A stretch of DNA of 64,000 nucleotides from Micractinium sp. NFX-FRZ. Taxonomy: Eukaryota; Chlorophyta; Trebouxiophyceae; Chlorellales; Chlorellaceae. The notes under the pieces are model-generated. The model made no database searches. It was not told the origin of the DNA and was given only the letters and a program-made list of their open reading frames with translations. Made by a program: the position numbers and the translations under genes. Of the stretch, positions 21,901-33,479 are shown piece after piece. The stretch covers positions 1 to 64,000 of the forward strand of contig JAPTJF010000241.1 in the NCBI GenBank assembly GCA_029339195.1, in the 5' to 3' direction. Numbering within the stretch: the stretch's first letter is position 1; each line of letters begins with the position of its first letter.

Positions 21901-23873
21901 CCTTTGGGGAGTTTGTGGAGGCGGCAGGCGTCACCATGCTGGGCACCGTGCCCAGCATTGTCAAGGCGAGAGAGACTACATGGTATTCGAGTAGGGGAGC
22001 AGGCTACTGATTTGTAGTTATCGAATGGGCAACGAATACGCACAGGAGCACTGGGGTGGCAGCTGCCATGGGAGTGCGTAAGACAGAACACTGTCCTGCG
22101 TCTGCCAATCAGGCCCCGGATGGTGGCTGAGCACACATCACCCCGCTGCGTGCTGCTGCAGGCTTGGAGGGCGAGCGGCTGCATGCGGGGCCTGGATTGG
22201 AGCGGCATCCGGTGCTACAGGTCGGCTGGCTTGCACGGCACGAATGACCCTTTGGCCTAGGTTGGGCCTAGGTTGCTCCCCCCAGCGGCTTGCTGGCTGC
22301 CACACCCTCCACAGGGTGGAAGCTGTCACTCCTCTTTCTATCCAGGCAGCCCACATCCCAATCGTGACACCCGTGGCCCAACAGCTGCCCGCCTGCCAGC
22401 CCAATCGCCCACCCGCCCTGCCTCCCTGGCTGCCTGTGCTGCAGCTCTGCGGGGGAGGCGTCTGCACCGGACGACGTGCTCTGCCTCATGGCCCGTGCGG
22501 GCTACAAGCCAGTCATCGACTCGTGTGGGGGAACGGAAATTGCGGGGTCGTTCCTCACCGGCAGCCCGCTGCAGCCGCAGTGCCCCTCCACCTTCTCCAC
22601 CCCCGCCATCGGCCACCGCCCCGTCATCCTGGTGCAGCAACCAGACGGCAGCCAGGCGCTCAGCCCGCATGGAGAGGGGGCAGCAGGTGGGGCAGGTGGT
22701 TCTCTTGTCTGCCTGACCAGCCATGGCAGCGCTTGTACTGCCCTCTCGTTTGGGAGGTGCGAGGCATGCAGGGAAGCCCCTCGGTCCTGTGTCCACAACC
22801 AACCAAAGCCAGTGCTACGCTACCACTGCCGCCCCTGCCTGCCCATGCAGCCGTCGTGGGAGAGCTGGCCATCGCTGTGCCAGCTCTGGGGACCAGCCAG
22901 CGGCTTCTCAATGGCGACCACCAAGCAGTGTACTTCGCAGGCATGCCAACGCTAGCAGGGAGCGAGGATGGAGTTGGGTGCGCCGCCAGCACCGCTGGAG
23001 GTGGCATCTGTAGCAGCGGCAGCAGCGGCAGCAGCAGCAGCGGCAGCAGCAGCAGCAGCGGCAGTAGCAGTTGCAGTGCAAGCTGGTTCCTGCGGCGGCA
23101 CGGCGATGCGTTTGAGCGGCTGCCGGGCGGGGGCTACCGGGCGCTGGGCAGGCTTGATGACACCATGAACCTGGGGGGCATCAAAGTCAGCTCAGGTGGG
23201 GGGAGGCTTGCTTCTGGCACATACCTGACCCATTGCCACGCAGTTGCCATCAAACCGCAAGCATGACTCCTGCGTGCCCACTGCCTGCCCACTGCCTGCC
23301 CACTGCTTGCCTGCCTGCCTGCACCTCTTGCCTTCTCGCCCACCGCTGCCCCTTTCCCACACGGGCGGTTGCTGTCTTCTCCCAATTTCGCAGTGGAGCT
23401 GGAGCGGGTGTGCATGGAGCATATGGAGGGGGTGGTGGAGGCAGTGGCAGTCGCCTGCCCGCCCCCCGGGGGCGGCCCTGACCTGCTGCACCTTTTCCTG
23501 GTGCTGCAGCCAGGCGCAGCAGCAGTGCCGGCACCTGAGGTGCAGCGGCGCTGCCAGGCGGCCATCAGCAGCAAGCTCAACCCGCTGTTCAAGGTGGGCG
23601 GGTTGGTGGTTGGGGGCAGAGGTTGCAACAGATGCGGCAGAGGCAGCGGCAGCGCGGGGCACAACTGGCACAGCATCGCGAGGCCAGCAGGCACTGCCAG
23701 TACAGTGTACACACTTGGCATCCAATCCCATACACTGACCATCCCCCGCTTTTCGCTTTCCACCACAGGTGCACCGTGTTTTGGTCCAAAAGGAGCTGCC
23801 GCGTAACGCTGCTAACAAGGTGCTGCGTGGGGCGCTGCGGGAGGCGCTGCTGCGCACCCAGAGCAGGCTCTGA
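18980..23873 (+). CDS. AAE18: AAE17/18-like peroxisomal acyl-activating enzyme, copy A (722 aa, or 690 aa if an exitron is spliced)
   Basis: A member of the ANL/AMP-forming superfamily, closest in layout to plant acyl-activating enzymes 17/18 (about 720 aa). It would form acyl-CoA through acyl-AMP; the substrate is unknown. Exons: 18980-19117, 19297-19393, 19501-19612, 19739-19858, 20039-20121, 20230-20367, 20541-20704, 20888-20995, 21176-21305, 21522-21668, 21847-21965, 22162-22220, 22445-22686, 22851-23195, 23394-23593 and 23769-23873. Motifs are [16 protein letters not shown] (ATP loop, about residue 310), [16 protein letters not shown] (hinge/A8) and ANKVLRG (C-terminal catalytic Lys). 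The C-terminus is SRL, a canonical PTS1 signal, so the protein should enter peroxisomes. Two introns start with GC (21669, 21966). Exon 14 contains a 96-nt stop-free Ser/Gly-rich stretch with splice signals (22978-23073). It is a tandem paralogue of 26513-32565. Confidence 0.93.
22978..23073 (+). other. Exitron-like 96-nt stop-free intron or Ser/Gly insertion in AAE copy A
   Basis: The segment begins GTGCGC, ends TTGCAG, is 96 nt (3n) and has no stop in frame. It encodes a Ser/Gly tract when retained. Copy B has a normal intron at the same position and phase (31297-31518), so this is probably the same intron, kept translatable. The tract is made of AGCAGCGGC units. Confidence 0.6.
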
Positions 23874-24415
23874 GGGGGCACTCAGGCGGAGCTGGTGTTG
23901 CCCAGTTCCCTGTCATGCATGAGCCTCGCAGCATTCAAGCTCCCACACTAGGCATCTCTTTTCAAAGATCTTTATTCCGCACTAAGCACATGTTTTCAAA
24001 TATATTTATTGACCAAAAACAAATGGGGAGCAAGCTTGGTACATATGAGTGTAGGCACCTCATACTGTGCAGCACAACAAGGCATGCTGGTAAGGCACCC
24101 GAAACTAAGTGAAGGGGCCATTGAGTGTGCAGATGTTTCGTGCTTGGTGGGACATGTGCAACGTGAGAAGCACTCTGGTGCGGCGGGCGGAGCTGAGGAA
24201 ATGGTCACTTGCATTTAAAAAGGCTGTTGGAGGGCACTTGTGAAGGCAAGAGCGCAGGCTGGCAGATGAGTGGGCGCAGGGGGCAGATGGGAGCCGAACG
24301 GTGCAGTGAAGCTGTGGTGCAAGATGCTAAGCACTCAGAAAGGAGCGAATGGCATGAGCACGGATGTGGGGCGCTGTGAATTGAGCCAAGCTGCTATCTA
24401 GGCTACCTTTGAGAC
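23874..24415. other. Convergent 3' intergenic region
   Basis: About 540 bp lie between the stop of AAE copy A (+) and the stop of the F-box gene (-). An AT-richer patch sits near 23950-24020. I see no gene. Confidence 0.5.
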
Positions 24416-26055
24416 TTACATAAAGAGCATGGCCCAGTCCTCTGCGTCACCAACATCGGATGTGAATGCGTGCTGCCCATACCACTCAACAGTTTCGCGC
24501 ACAATTGAAAGCATTGGGTGCAGGTGCAGCGTGGCCAGGGTGGCATTTGACAGGACGCACGTTTGTTCAGCAGTCGACAACTTGTCCCTGTGTGTCTCCA
24601 CGAAGTGCAGACGGCACAGCGGAGGGTGAGCTGCGGCCCAGCCCCAAAAGCTGTGCCACTCCTCTGTTGACGCCTCGTCGATGTCTGCTGCACCGAGCAC
24701 ACGGCATGTCTCCAGCTGCTGCGCCTGCGACAGCGCAGCGTGGCTGCGCGCCAGGATGCCCCAATGTGTCTCCAACCATTTCAGGTTGTGCACCCAGTCC
24801 CCTGAGGGCAGGGCTTGAGTATCTGGCTCGCCCCCGTCCTCCTTCCCGATGATGAAGCGCAGGCGCTGCAAACGTGACAGGCTGGCAAGGGCTGCTAGTG
24901 GATGGATCGGTTCAATTGACAGCAGCTGCAGCGCTGTAAGCTGCTCCATTCCCCCGATTGCTGCTCCAAGCTTGTTCCACGCAATGTCCAAATGATAATC
25001 CCAGACAGACACTTCTAGGTGGCGCAGACGTCGCAGGCTGGCAATGCTGATGGGCAGCGGGACTGACATCCACAGGTCAAGGCGAGTGAGGTGGGCTAGA
25101 CGGGACAGGAATGCACCGGCGTCTGCCAAAAGGCAGGAATTCAGCCGCAGGTGGCGCAGCTGCGAGAGGGCAGCCACCTGATGCTGCACAAGGGGGGGAG
25201 AGTGCACTGACTGATGTGCAAGTCTAGTGGTACTTTGCAAAGTAAGCACATGGCATTGCGTCACACAGCAGCTGCTTGCGAGGGGGCAGACCTAGTGGCA
25301 CAACATACACAGATACTGAATGAATGGCGTACCTGTCGATTACATTGCACTTCGGCCCCGTGCACAACCATCTTCACGAGAGAGGGGGGCAGCTGGTTGG
25401 TTGCGCTGATACACATGCCGTTCAGCCACAGGCTGCTGAGCATGCCGAGGGTCTGCAGCCCTGGTGGCAGCTCATTGCTACTGCCTGCCAATTCAGCATG
25501 TCGCAGCTGCCGCAGCGGCATTGCCCAATCAGCTTGCGACAGCAGCTCAGCGGGGTTAAAGGTAAGCTGGTGCAGCTGCCTGCAGCTAGCCAGACAGCTG
25601 TGGAGGGTTCCTGACACTTCAACCTTCTCTGCCGCAACAGGGAAAGGCTCGGCGTCGAGCTGCAGGCTGCGCACGTGCTGGCCGTGGCGTGCCAGCCAGG
25701 CTGCCAGCGAGCGTGCCTTTGGCAGCACCCCACCGCTCCACTTGACTTTCACAGTTTGCAGCAGCTCAGGACGGTGGCAGGCTGCATAGAATGCCTTGGA
25801 CACCACGGCTGCTTGGGTGAGCCTGAAACGCCACAGAAGGAAGGGGAGGTGGGTGTGTGAATATTGTCGCACTGCACCAAAAGGCATTGGACATGCTTTT
25901 CTTGCCCCCGGCGGAGCACTGGATATCAACGGAGGTGCCTGCCTGGGCCTGCACCAAACTCTACTTGCACAGCCTCACCTCTCCTTGGGGTCCAGCGGTG
26001 CCAGGCAGATCTCCAGGAGGTCGGCAGGCAGGGCTGAGATGGTTGCAGACCGCAT
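24416..26055 (-). CDS. F-box protein with leucine-rich repeats (444 aa)
   Basis: Three exons are in phase: 26055-25979, 25822-25333 and 25183-24416 (TAA). The N-terminus begins MRSATISALPADLLEIC and continues through APLDPKERL to VVSKAFYAAC. This fits the F-box consensus (LPxDLLxxI...L..R...V.K.F...), the Skp1-binding part of SCF ubiquitin ligases. It is followed by degenerate leucine-rich repeats such as SLQLDAEPF, LRQLRHAELAGSS, LSQLRHLRLNSC, LTRLDLWMSVPLPISIASL and LSRLQRLRF, the usual substrate-binding part. The target is unknown. The gene lies wholly between the two AAE paralogues on the opposite strand, so the duplication either spanned it or it was inserted later. It is divergent from AAE copy B across 457 bp. 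Confidence 0.82.
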
Positions 26056-26512
26056 CTTGGGAGGCTGCAGAGGGCGGGAAGCTGGCCAGCAGGTGGTTAG
26101 GGAGGCGGGCATCTGCAGGCCAAGTGTTCCCACTGCAGCGTGGTTGGCCTCGGGCGGCGATCAGGCAGCTCCATTCGCACTACCAATCCGTCCAAGGCTC
26201 TTGCCGACACACAGGGCAGTCGGCGGGTGAGAGCAGCACCTGCGTTGGGGTGAGGGCCTGTGTGGCTGCCTGTGGAAGCTGTCAGAGAGATGAAGAACTG
26301 CGAGGCTCACAGAGGCAACAGAGGCAACAGAGCGACAGGCCGACAAGAGAACACCCTGCACTGCTGGTGAGTGTGCCGCCGGCGCCACGCTGGCGGCGGC
26401 GCCAGCTGCCTTGAACTTCTCGAGCTCTGCAGCTCCGGCTCCGCTTTCTTTGCAACGTGTCGCGCTTCCTAAAATTAACGAAATCGCGGGCTAGCTGTCG
26501 GAGCGAGAACAA
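26056..26512. promoter_or_regulatory. Divergent promoter region (F-box gene / AAE copy B)
   Basis: 457 bp lie between the two start codons. Sequence just before 26513 is locally AT-richer (about 26466-26485). No named element is recognised. Confidence 0.45.
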
Positions 26513-29500
26513 ATGCCAGCGGGAGAGTTGCTGCGACAGGTCACTCTGGATCGCTTGTTAGAGTGCGAGCTAAATGCACAAGAGGCGCTTGTGACTTTGG
26601 AGGCTCTGGAGCAGGCGCTGCGAGGGGCGCCCGACACTGTGTCAGCGGCGGCGGTGAGCGGGCGGGGTGTTGGGCAGGTGGCACGGCGCGGCATTGCAGC
26701 CCTGCAGCTTGAGTGCAGCAAATTTACAGGAGATATGCTTGATTCATCACCCATGGTATATGGCTGTGTGTTGCCTGGCTGATGCATGTGCAGGTGTGGC
26801 GCCGCATGAGCAAGTGTGTGCTGCAGCCCGACCACCCCTTTGCACTGCACAAGCTGCTCTTCCAGGCTGCCTATGCTGGCTGGGATGCAGGTGGGTCACA
26901 AATGGCGGTGTGCATACATGCTTCTGCGAGTGCTGCATGTTTTTTTTCCGTATCATAGATCACTCTTTGTGTCCTGCCCCTAACCTGCCCTTGTGTTGTG
27001 GCCTGTGCAGCGGCGCTGGGCCCGCCACCCGCCTGGGTGCCCACGCCGGAGGGCATGGCCGCCACGAACGCGGCACGCTTCATGTTCAGCTGGCAGGGCG
27101 ACGCCACCTGGCGTGAGCTGAGGCGAGTTTTGTGGGCTTGCAGCCTTCATTCTGCATCATTCATGCATTCAGGCTCGCCAGTGCCGGCTGCCACCTGCCT
27201 CCGGTGCCCAGCATCTCCCAGCCTCTCTGTGACCTCCCCTCCTCTCACACACGGCCTGCAGGCGCGGCAGCCCAGCAGCCGATTGGGACCTGCTGCAGCG
27301 CATCTCGTGCGCCAACCCAGAGGCATTCTGGCCCCATGTGCTGCGCCAGCTGCGCATCGGGTTCCACACGCCTCCGCACAGGTGCTGTGCAGCCGCTGGA
27401 CACCCTTAAGCTTGCCTGGTGCCACAGCGCGTGCCTAAGTGACAGCCACTGCATGCACTCTTGTATGCTGTGCATTGATGGCTGGCCGTGGAGGGCAATC
27501 GTATTCATTCAGCAGGCTGTTCCACGGGCCCTCGTGTCCTGCCATGCGCTGCCAGCAGGGTGCTGGAGTGGCACACGGACCCAGACGGCTGCCGCTGGCT
27601 GCCAGGCGCACGGCTCAACATCGCAGAGTGCGCTCTTACAGGTGTGTGGCAGTGGGCATGCTTGCACAGCGCGGTTTGGCCAGTCCTTGGGCACAAGCAG
27701 TGTTCTTTCATGGGGGCAGCCGTCAATGCTCCAGTGCCCCTCACCGGCCACCTGTCACAAGGCAGCGCCTCCACTACAAGGCCTTCCACCCGTGCAGGCC
27801 ACGACCCAGACCGCCCCGCCATTGTGTGGGCCGACGAGGCGACCCCGCGCGTGCTGCACAGCCTGAGCCTGGGCCAGCTGGCGCAGCGCAGCGCACACGT
27901 GGCAGATGCGCTGCGGCACATGGGACTGCGACCAGGTGCGCTGGCTGGCACTCTTGCTCGCTAGCTTTTGCCACCAGAGTGCTGGGCAAACACTGGCAGG
28001 GCGTGCATATTTTGGCAGCTCATGCACATGCATATGGCAGGGCACATAGCTGGGCCATCTCGACGCCGGCAGCGGCACCCTCCTGTCGTCTCCTTTTTGT
28101 GCACCTGCCATGCGCACACACCCGGCATGCCGTGCGAGCACACCTCTGCCGACCTGCCTGCCCACTGCTGCCGCACGCTGTTGCAGCGGCAATTCACATC
28201 CCCATGCCATACCGCAGTGGCAATCAACATGCCCATGTCAGACGCATGCCCTTGAGAGCTTGCTTCATTTCTTCTCATGCTGTGCATGATGTGCCTGCAG
28301 GCGACGCTGTGGCAATCGACATGCCGATGACGGCTGAGGCGGTAATTGCCTACCTGGGCATTGTGCTGGCCGGCTGTGCAGCTGTCTCCATCGCCGACTC
28401 GTTTGTTGCTCAGGAGATTGCCAGCCGCACGCGCATCGCACGCACCAAGGCCATTTTTACGCAGGTTAGGAGGGAGGTGCAGGGCCGGCACTGGGTTGGG
28501 TGAAGCGCGCCTTCACACGTCTGGGCACGAGGGAGGCGGGGTTGTTACCTGACTGTCACTTTCGTGCCAGGCTGCTCCTGCTCACTGCTGCCGCACGTTG
28601 CTGTATGTTCTGTTCTGCTGGGCACGTCTAGTCGCAGCACGTGCTCTCGTGTGCATCCTCACCCGCCACTACCCCCTGCCGCCCTCCCTTCTCAGGACGT
28701 CATTCTGCGCGGCGGCAAGGCGCACCCTCTCTATGCGCGGGTGGTGGAGGCGGGCGTGCCATGCGCCATCGTGCTGCCAGCACACCAGGGGGGCCAACTG
28801 CAGGTGGGCAGAGGAGCGCTAATTTTGATTAACATGTAGTGATGCACCCATCCAGCCATCCAGCCCACCAGCCAGGCAACCCGCAGTGGCACCTTGTATG
28901 GTGCTGCACTCGCTTACTGCTCGCCTTTGGCAGGTTGCTTACCTACTCGCCTGTCCGACCAGCTGCTCATGGCTGCCCATGTACTGCCATACGCACCACT
29001 TAATGTACCGCATAATGTACCGCATACTGTACCGCCCCATGTGTACCTCCCCTCCAGGTGGAGCTGCGAGCGGGGGATATGAGCTGGGAGCAGTTCCTGG
29101 GGTCGGTGCCGCCGCCCGCCTCGGTGACCGCCCACGTGGCCACGCCCGAGGAGGTGACCGGCATCATCTTTTCTTCGGGCACAACCGGTGCGCATGTGTC
29201 AGCTTGACCCTGCTCTCATGTGCGCATGCGTCCAGGCATGCGTGCGTACTGGCGCTGGCCGGGTGTGTGCACCGTCCTGTTGCGTATCCGGAGCTTGCGC
29301 CCAGCCGGGCGACCCACCTTCCTCTGCTTTCCAACGGGCCTGGGTCGGCCACGCTTCCCTCCGCCCACACAGCCCTCTCCAACGTGTCCCTGCCATGTGT
29401 CCTGGTGCAGGCGAGCCAAAGGCCATCCCTTGGACCCACCTGTCGCCCATCCGCAGCGGGGCAGATGCTTTCTTCCACCAGGATGTGCGGCCGGGCGACG

Positions 29501-32500
29501 TGGTGTGCTGGCCCACCAACATGGGATGGATGATGGGGCCCTGGCTGGTCTACGCAGGCAATGGGGATTGAGTAGAAGAGGGAGGAAGCGGCAGGGTGGT
29601 GCATGCTGCTCTCAGCTTGTCGTGGTTGCTGGCCGTGCACTAGTGCTGGGCGGTGTGTGCAGGCAAGCGGGGGGCAGGGGGGCGGGCGCTGCTTGCCAAC
29701 AGCATGCACAACAGAGTTCGCCCTTGTGTTTCCCGCCAGTGCCGTGCCGCCGTCCCTCCCGGCCCAGCGCCGTGCTCGCCTCTGCTTCCCGGCACTGCCT
29801 TGCCTCGCCCTGCTCCATCCTGCCCAACCCTACCTTGCCCTCCTCCCCCCCTGCCCCACTCCGCCTCCGCGCTCTGCCCTGTGTGCAGCGCTGCTCAACG
29901 GCGCCACCATTGCGCTGTTCCAGGGCAGCCCCCTGGGGCGCCCCTTTGGGGAGTTTGTCGCCAGCGCACGTGTCACCATGCTGGGCTTGGTGCCTAGCAT
30001 CGCCAAGGTGGGCAGGAGGCTGCTTTTCAACCCCGTGGGCGCAATCCTGTGGGCACGAGCCGGGTTTCTGAGAATGGGCAGGGGCGCCATGGCAAACTGT
30101 CGTCGCCCCAGCCATCTGTTGGGGTTGTTCCTGCCAGCCGGACAGCACAGTGTGCTGCCTGAAAGCTGCCACAGCTCTTTTTAGTGCCTCGCTGCCAAAC
30201 CGACGCACCCCTGTTGCCGCCCCTGCAGGCGTGGCGCGCCACCGACTGCATGAAGGGCCTGGACTGGAGCTGGCTGCGCTGCTACAGGTGTGCTGCCTGC
30301 ATTGTCCTGCCGGCTGTGCACTGCAAAGCGCACGCAGAGAGCAAGGGGTGACGGGCGGGGCCTGCAGCAGACGAGATCAGGGCAGCATGGACCACCCATG
30401 CTTGGGGCAGATACCTCTAAACTCACGGCGCTGCCTGGTTGCAAGGCATGCTCCGCACACAGAAGCGGGCTGCACCTCCTTCCGCCTCACGTAATGCGCC
30501 CGCCTCGCCCCATGCTGTGCCCCTGCTGTGCCCCTGCTGTGCCCCATGCTGTGCCCATGCTATGCCCCTGCTGTGCCCGTGCTGTGCAGCTCCACTGGGG
30601 AGGCATCCGCCCCCGAGGACTACCTCTGGCTGATGGCACGCGCTGGGTACAAGCCGGTGATCGAGTACTGCGGCGGTGAGCCCGCGCCTGCACCTGTGCT
30701 GGCTGCTGAACAACATGCCGGCCCGTGCTGGGACTTCTTGCTGCTGCCTCAGTGGCAGCGCCTCATGCCGCGCCTCCAGGGTAGCAATCGCATAGCACTC
30801 TGTCTGGACGGCCCCCCCGCAACTTTGCCTCCCATGACGAAATATCCTTCCTCCATCCCTGCTTGCCAGGCACGGAGCTGGGGGGCGGCTACTTCTCAGG
30901 CAGCCCGCTGCAGCCGCAGTGCCCCTCCACCTTCTCCACCCCCACCATTGGCCACCGCCCCGTCATCCTGGTGCAGCAACCAGACGGCAGCCAGGCGCTC
31001 AGCCCGCATGGCGACCCTGCAAGTGTGTGCAGCCCTGACATCGCGTGCTTGCACCGGTGTTCTGCGTGCATGCTACACTCGTGTGCCGTTGGCAGTGGGC
31101 AGAGTAACTTTCAGAAGTGCCCCTCCCTGGCGGCCGGCCCGTGTTCACCCTTGCACTTTCACGCCTGCTTCCTGCCTGCAGCGGTGAGCGGTGAGCTGGC
31201 GCTGGCGGCCCCCTGCCTGGGCACCAGCCAGCGGCTGCTTAACAAGGACCACAAGGCGGCCTACTATGACGGCATGCCGGAGGTGGCCGTCGGCAGGTGG
31301 GAACAGAGGGCCGGGGGTGGGTAGTTCAGGCACCGGCGCAGCGCACTGGCGCCTGTTGAAGGCTGGCAAGGCTTATGGTGGCGGGCGGCTGTGCAATCTG
31401 CGCTTCTAGGGATGCCTGCAGCTGCCTTTCTTGTATCGCTCTACCAAGTCGCTTTGGCTGACTCGCACTGCCTCCCCTCGCGGCCCTCGCTGCCTCCCAC
31501 CGACTTTGTGGCCGGCAGCTGGTTCCTGCGGCGGCACGGCGACGAGGCGGAGCGGCTGCCGGGCGGGGGCTACCGGGCGCTGGGTCGGGTGGACGACACC
31601 ATGAACCTGGGGGGCATCAAAGTCAGCTCAGGTGGGGTGAACATGAAAAAACAACAGGGCGGAGCAAGGTGGAGCGCCGGGGGGTGCAAGGCGGGGCAAG
31701 TCAAGGCAAGGCTGAGGTGAGGGCAAGGCCGAGGTGAAGGCAAGGCAGGGCTGAGGTGAGGGCAAGGCAAATTAGGGGGCAGCTGGTGGATCAGGGTAGA
31801 GCTGGGGGGGGGGGGCAGGGCGCCAAGGGATGACAGCCCACGTCAGCAGTGACCCACATGTGCTGCTGCTGCTGCTGCTGCTGCTGGGTTGGCGCAGCCC
31901 TGTGCTCAGGCGGGTCACCCGTGCTTTTGCCTGCCCCGGGGCCTGCTTGCCAGGCCCCCTTCCTGGTGGCTTCACATCACGCACATAACATGCCGCACCC
32001 CTGCTGCCCTCTGCCCTGCAACTGGATTTGTGGATGGCAGTGGAGCTGGAGCGTGCGTGCATCGAGGGGGTGGAGGGTGTGGTGGAGGCCGCGGCCGTGG
32101 CCTGCCCCACGCCCGGCGGCGGCCCGGAGCAGCTGCACCTCTTCCTGGTGCTGCGCCCCGACGCGCCCCCGCTGCCGCTGCCGGAGCTGCAGCGGCGCTG
32201 CCAGGCGGCCATCAGTGGCAAGCTCAACCCGCTGTTCAAGGTGGGCGGGTGGCTGCCTGGGCTGGGGGGAAAAGGAGGTGTGATGCATTACATTTACACA
32301 CAGACGGCTGCAGGCGGCAGGAGAGGCTGGGGAGACGCAGCCTGGGTGAGAGAGCACTTGACCTCGCGTGCGTGCCGGTTTGATACACACCCGGTAGCAT
32401 CTCATGGACCTGCCCTCCCGCTCGCTCGCCTGCCCCGGCGCCCACCTGCCCCCACTGCAGGTGCAGCGCGTGCTGCTGCGCCGCTCGCTGCCGCGCACCG

Positions 32501-32565
32501 CCAGCAACAAGGTGATGCGGCGGGTGCTGAGGGACGAACTGGTGCGCTCCCAGAGCAAGCTGTGA
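26513..32565 (+). CDS. AAE18: AAE17/18-like peroxisomal acyl-activating enzyme, copy B (729 aa)
   Basis: Paralogue of 18980-23873 with the same exon plan plus two further introns. Exons: 26513-26653, 26794-26890, 27011-27122, 27262-27381, 27559-27641, 27798-27935, 28301-28464, 28696-28803, 29058-29187, 29411-29557, 29889-30007, 30229-30287, 30590-30675, 30870-31022, 31182-31296, 31519-31631, 32041-32240 and 32461-32565. All are in phase. Signatures are [31 protein letters not shown] and SNKVMRR. It ends in SKL, the prototype PTS1 peroxisomal signal. The first exon ([16 protein letters not shown]) differs most from copy A. Introns after 27122 (GCGAGT) and 29557 (GCAATG) begin with GC. Introns are larger than in copy A and contain several minisatellites. 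Retention of all catalytic motifs argues against decay. Acyl substrate unknown. Confidence 0.93.
29001..29036. repeat. 12-bp x3 tandem repeat in an AAE copy B intron
   Basis: TAATGTACCGCA occurs at 29001 and 29013, followed by a variant at 29025. It lies just upstream of the acceptor at 29057. Confidence 0.75.
30505..30589. repeat. CTGCTGTGCCCC-type minisatellite abutting a splice acceptor
   Basis: Imperfect tandem copies of a 12-mer (TGCTGTGCCCC/CATGCTGTGCCC variants) run directly into the acceptor CAG at 30589 and make up the whole polypyrimidine region. Confidence 0.75.
31681..31770. repeat. GGCAAGGC(TGAGGTGAG)-type minisatellite in an AAE copy B intron
   Basis: Irregular repeats of GGCAAGG and GAGGTGAGGGCAAGGC-like units lie between exons 31519-31631 and 32041-32240. 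Confidence 0.6.
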
Positions 32566-33479
32566 GGCGAGCTAACACGAGCTGTAACACCTAGCATGAA
32601 GCAATGCTGCTGCGGCCAGCGCGGCCATGCTGCAGCAGAGCACGCTTGTGAACTGCCTCCGCAAGAACCCTCTGCTGCTGCTGCTGCTGCTGCTGCTGCC
32701 GCTGCATGGTCACCTGCGCCAACTGTGGGAGCGCGTCGTTATGGCAGGCCAGCGTGCCTCTCCTGTTCTCGCATCGGCAGGCCGCTCCACATGTGCTCTC
32801 ATTGTACCGATACCACCCTGCTGTTGAGAGGCCGCGCATTGTAAAATTGACGCCTGTAAGCTTTACCACAGCGCTTAGGAGTATTTACAGTGTTATTTCA
32901 CTACTTTACAGAGACTTTACAAAGGCTGGTGTGCATGTGTGGAAACACGTGCTGACAGGCGGTTGATGTTGTGCGATGATATGATGTGTGGACGGCATTC
33001 AAGCAAGCAAGCAAGCAGTGCGGGTGAGAGCGGGAGGCGGTTCAACAAGGCAGGAAAGGGAAACAGCTAATATACTGTGGACAGGTAATGTACAAGCCTA
33101 TACTGTGGACAGGTAATGTACAAGCCGCCGCTGTGGTGCGGCGCCGCGTCAGGCAGGCAAGGAAAGGAAGTCAAAACATGCGCGGGACGGGGACTGTGCG
33201 TCATGGCAGCAGCTATTTGCTGCCGCCGCTCGGTTGCTCAGCTCGCATCTCACGCAAAAGGATGGGGTGGTTTTGGTTCATTTGCTAGGAGGCGGGCAGG
33301 CAGATTTCAGGAGGATGGTGCGCAGGCGTACAGAGCTGCTACGCGCGAGCAGAGTCAGTCCTGCAACGGACGGGCAGATGCAAGCACACAGCATTGCCTC
33401 CGCTGGCCGCCGGCGTGCTGCCGGCTACTGCTGTACGTGGGTGGGCCACAGCACCCGAAGGACTCCCATGCCAGCTCAT
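32566..33479. other. Convergent intergenic region with poly(A) signals
   Basis: This lies between the stops of AAE copy B (+) and DGAT2 (-). TGTAA occurs at 32583-32587 and 32840-32844 (plus), and TTACA (TGTAA on the minus strand) near 32885 and 32907. A (CTG)n run spans about 32672-32699. A perfect 28-bp tandem repeat is listed separately. No coding exon seen. Confidence 0.5.
33071..33126. repeat. Perfect 28-bp x2 tandem repeat
   Basis: A 28-mer beginning TATACTGTGGACAGGTAATG occurs at 33071-33098 and again at 33099-33126 without mismatch. It lies in the probable 3' UTR of DGAT2. Confidence 0.9.
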
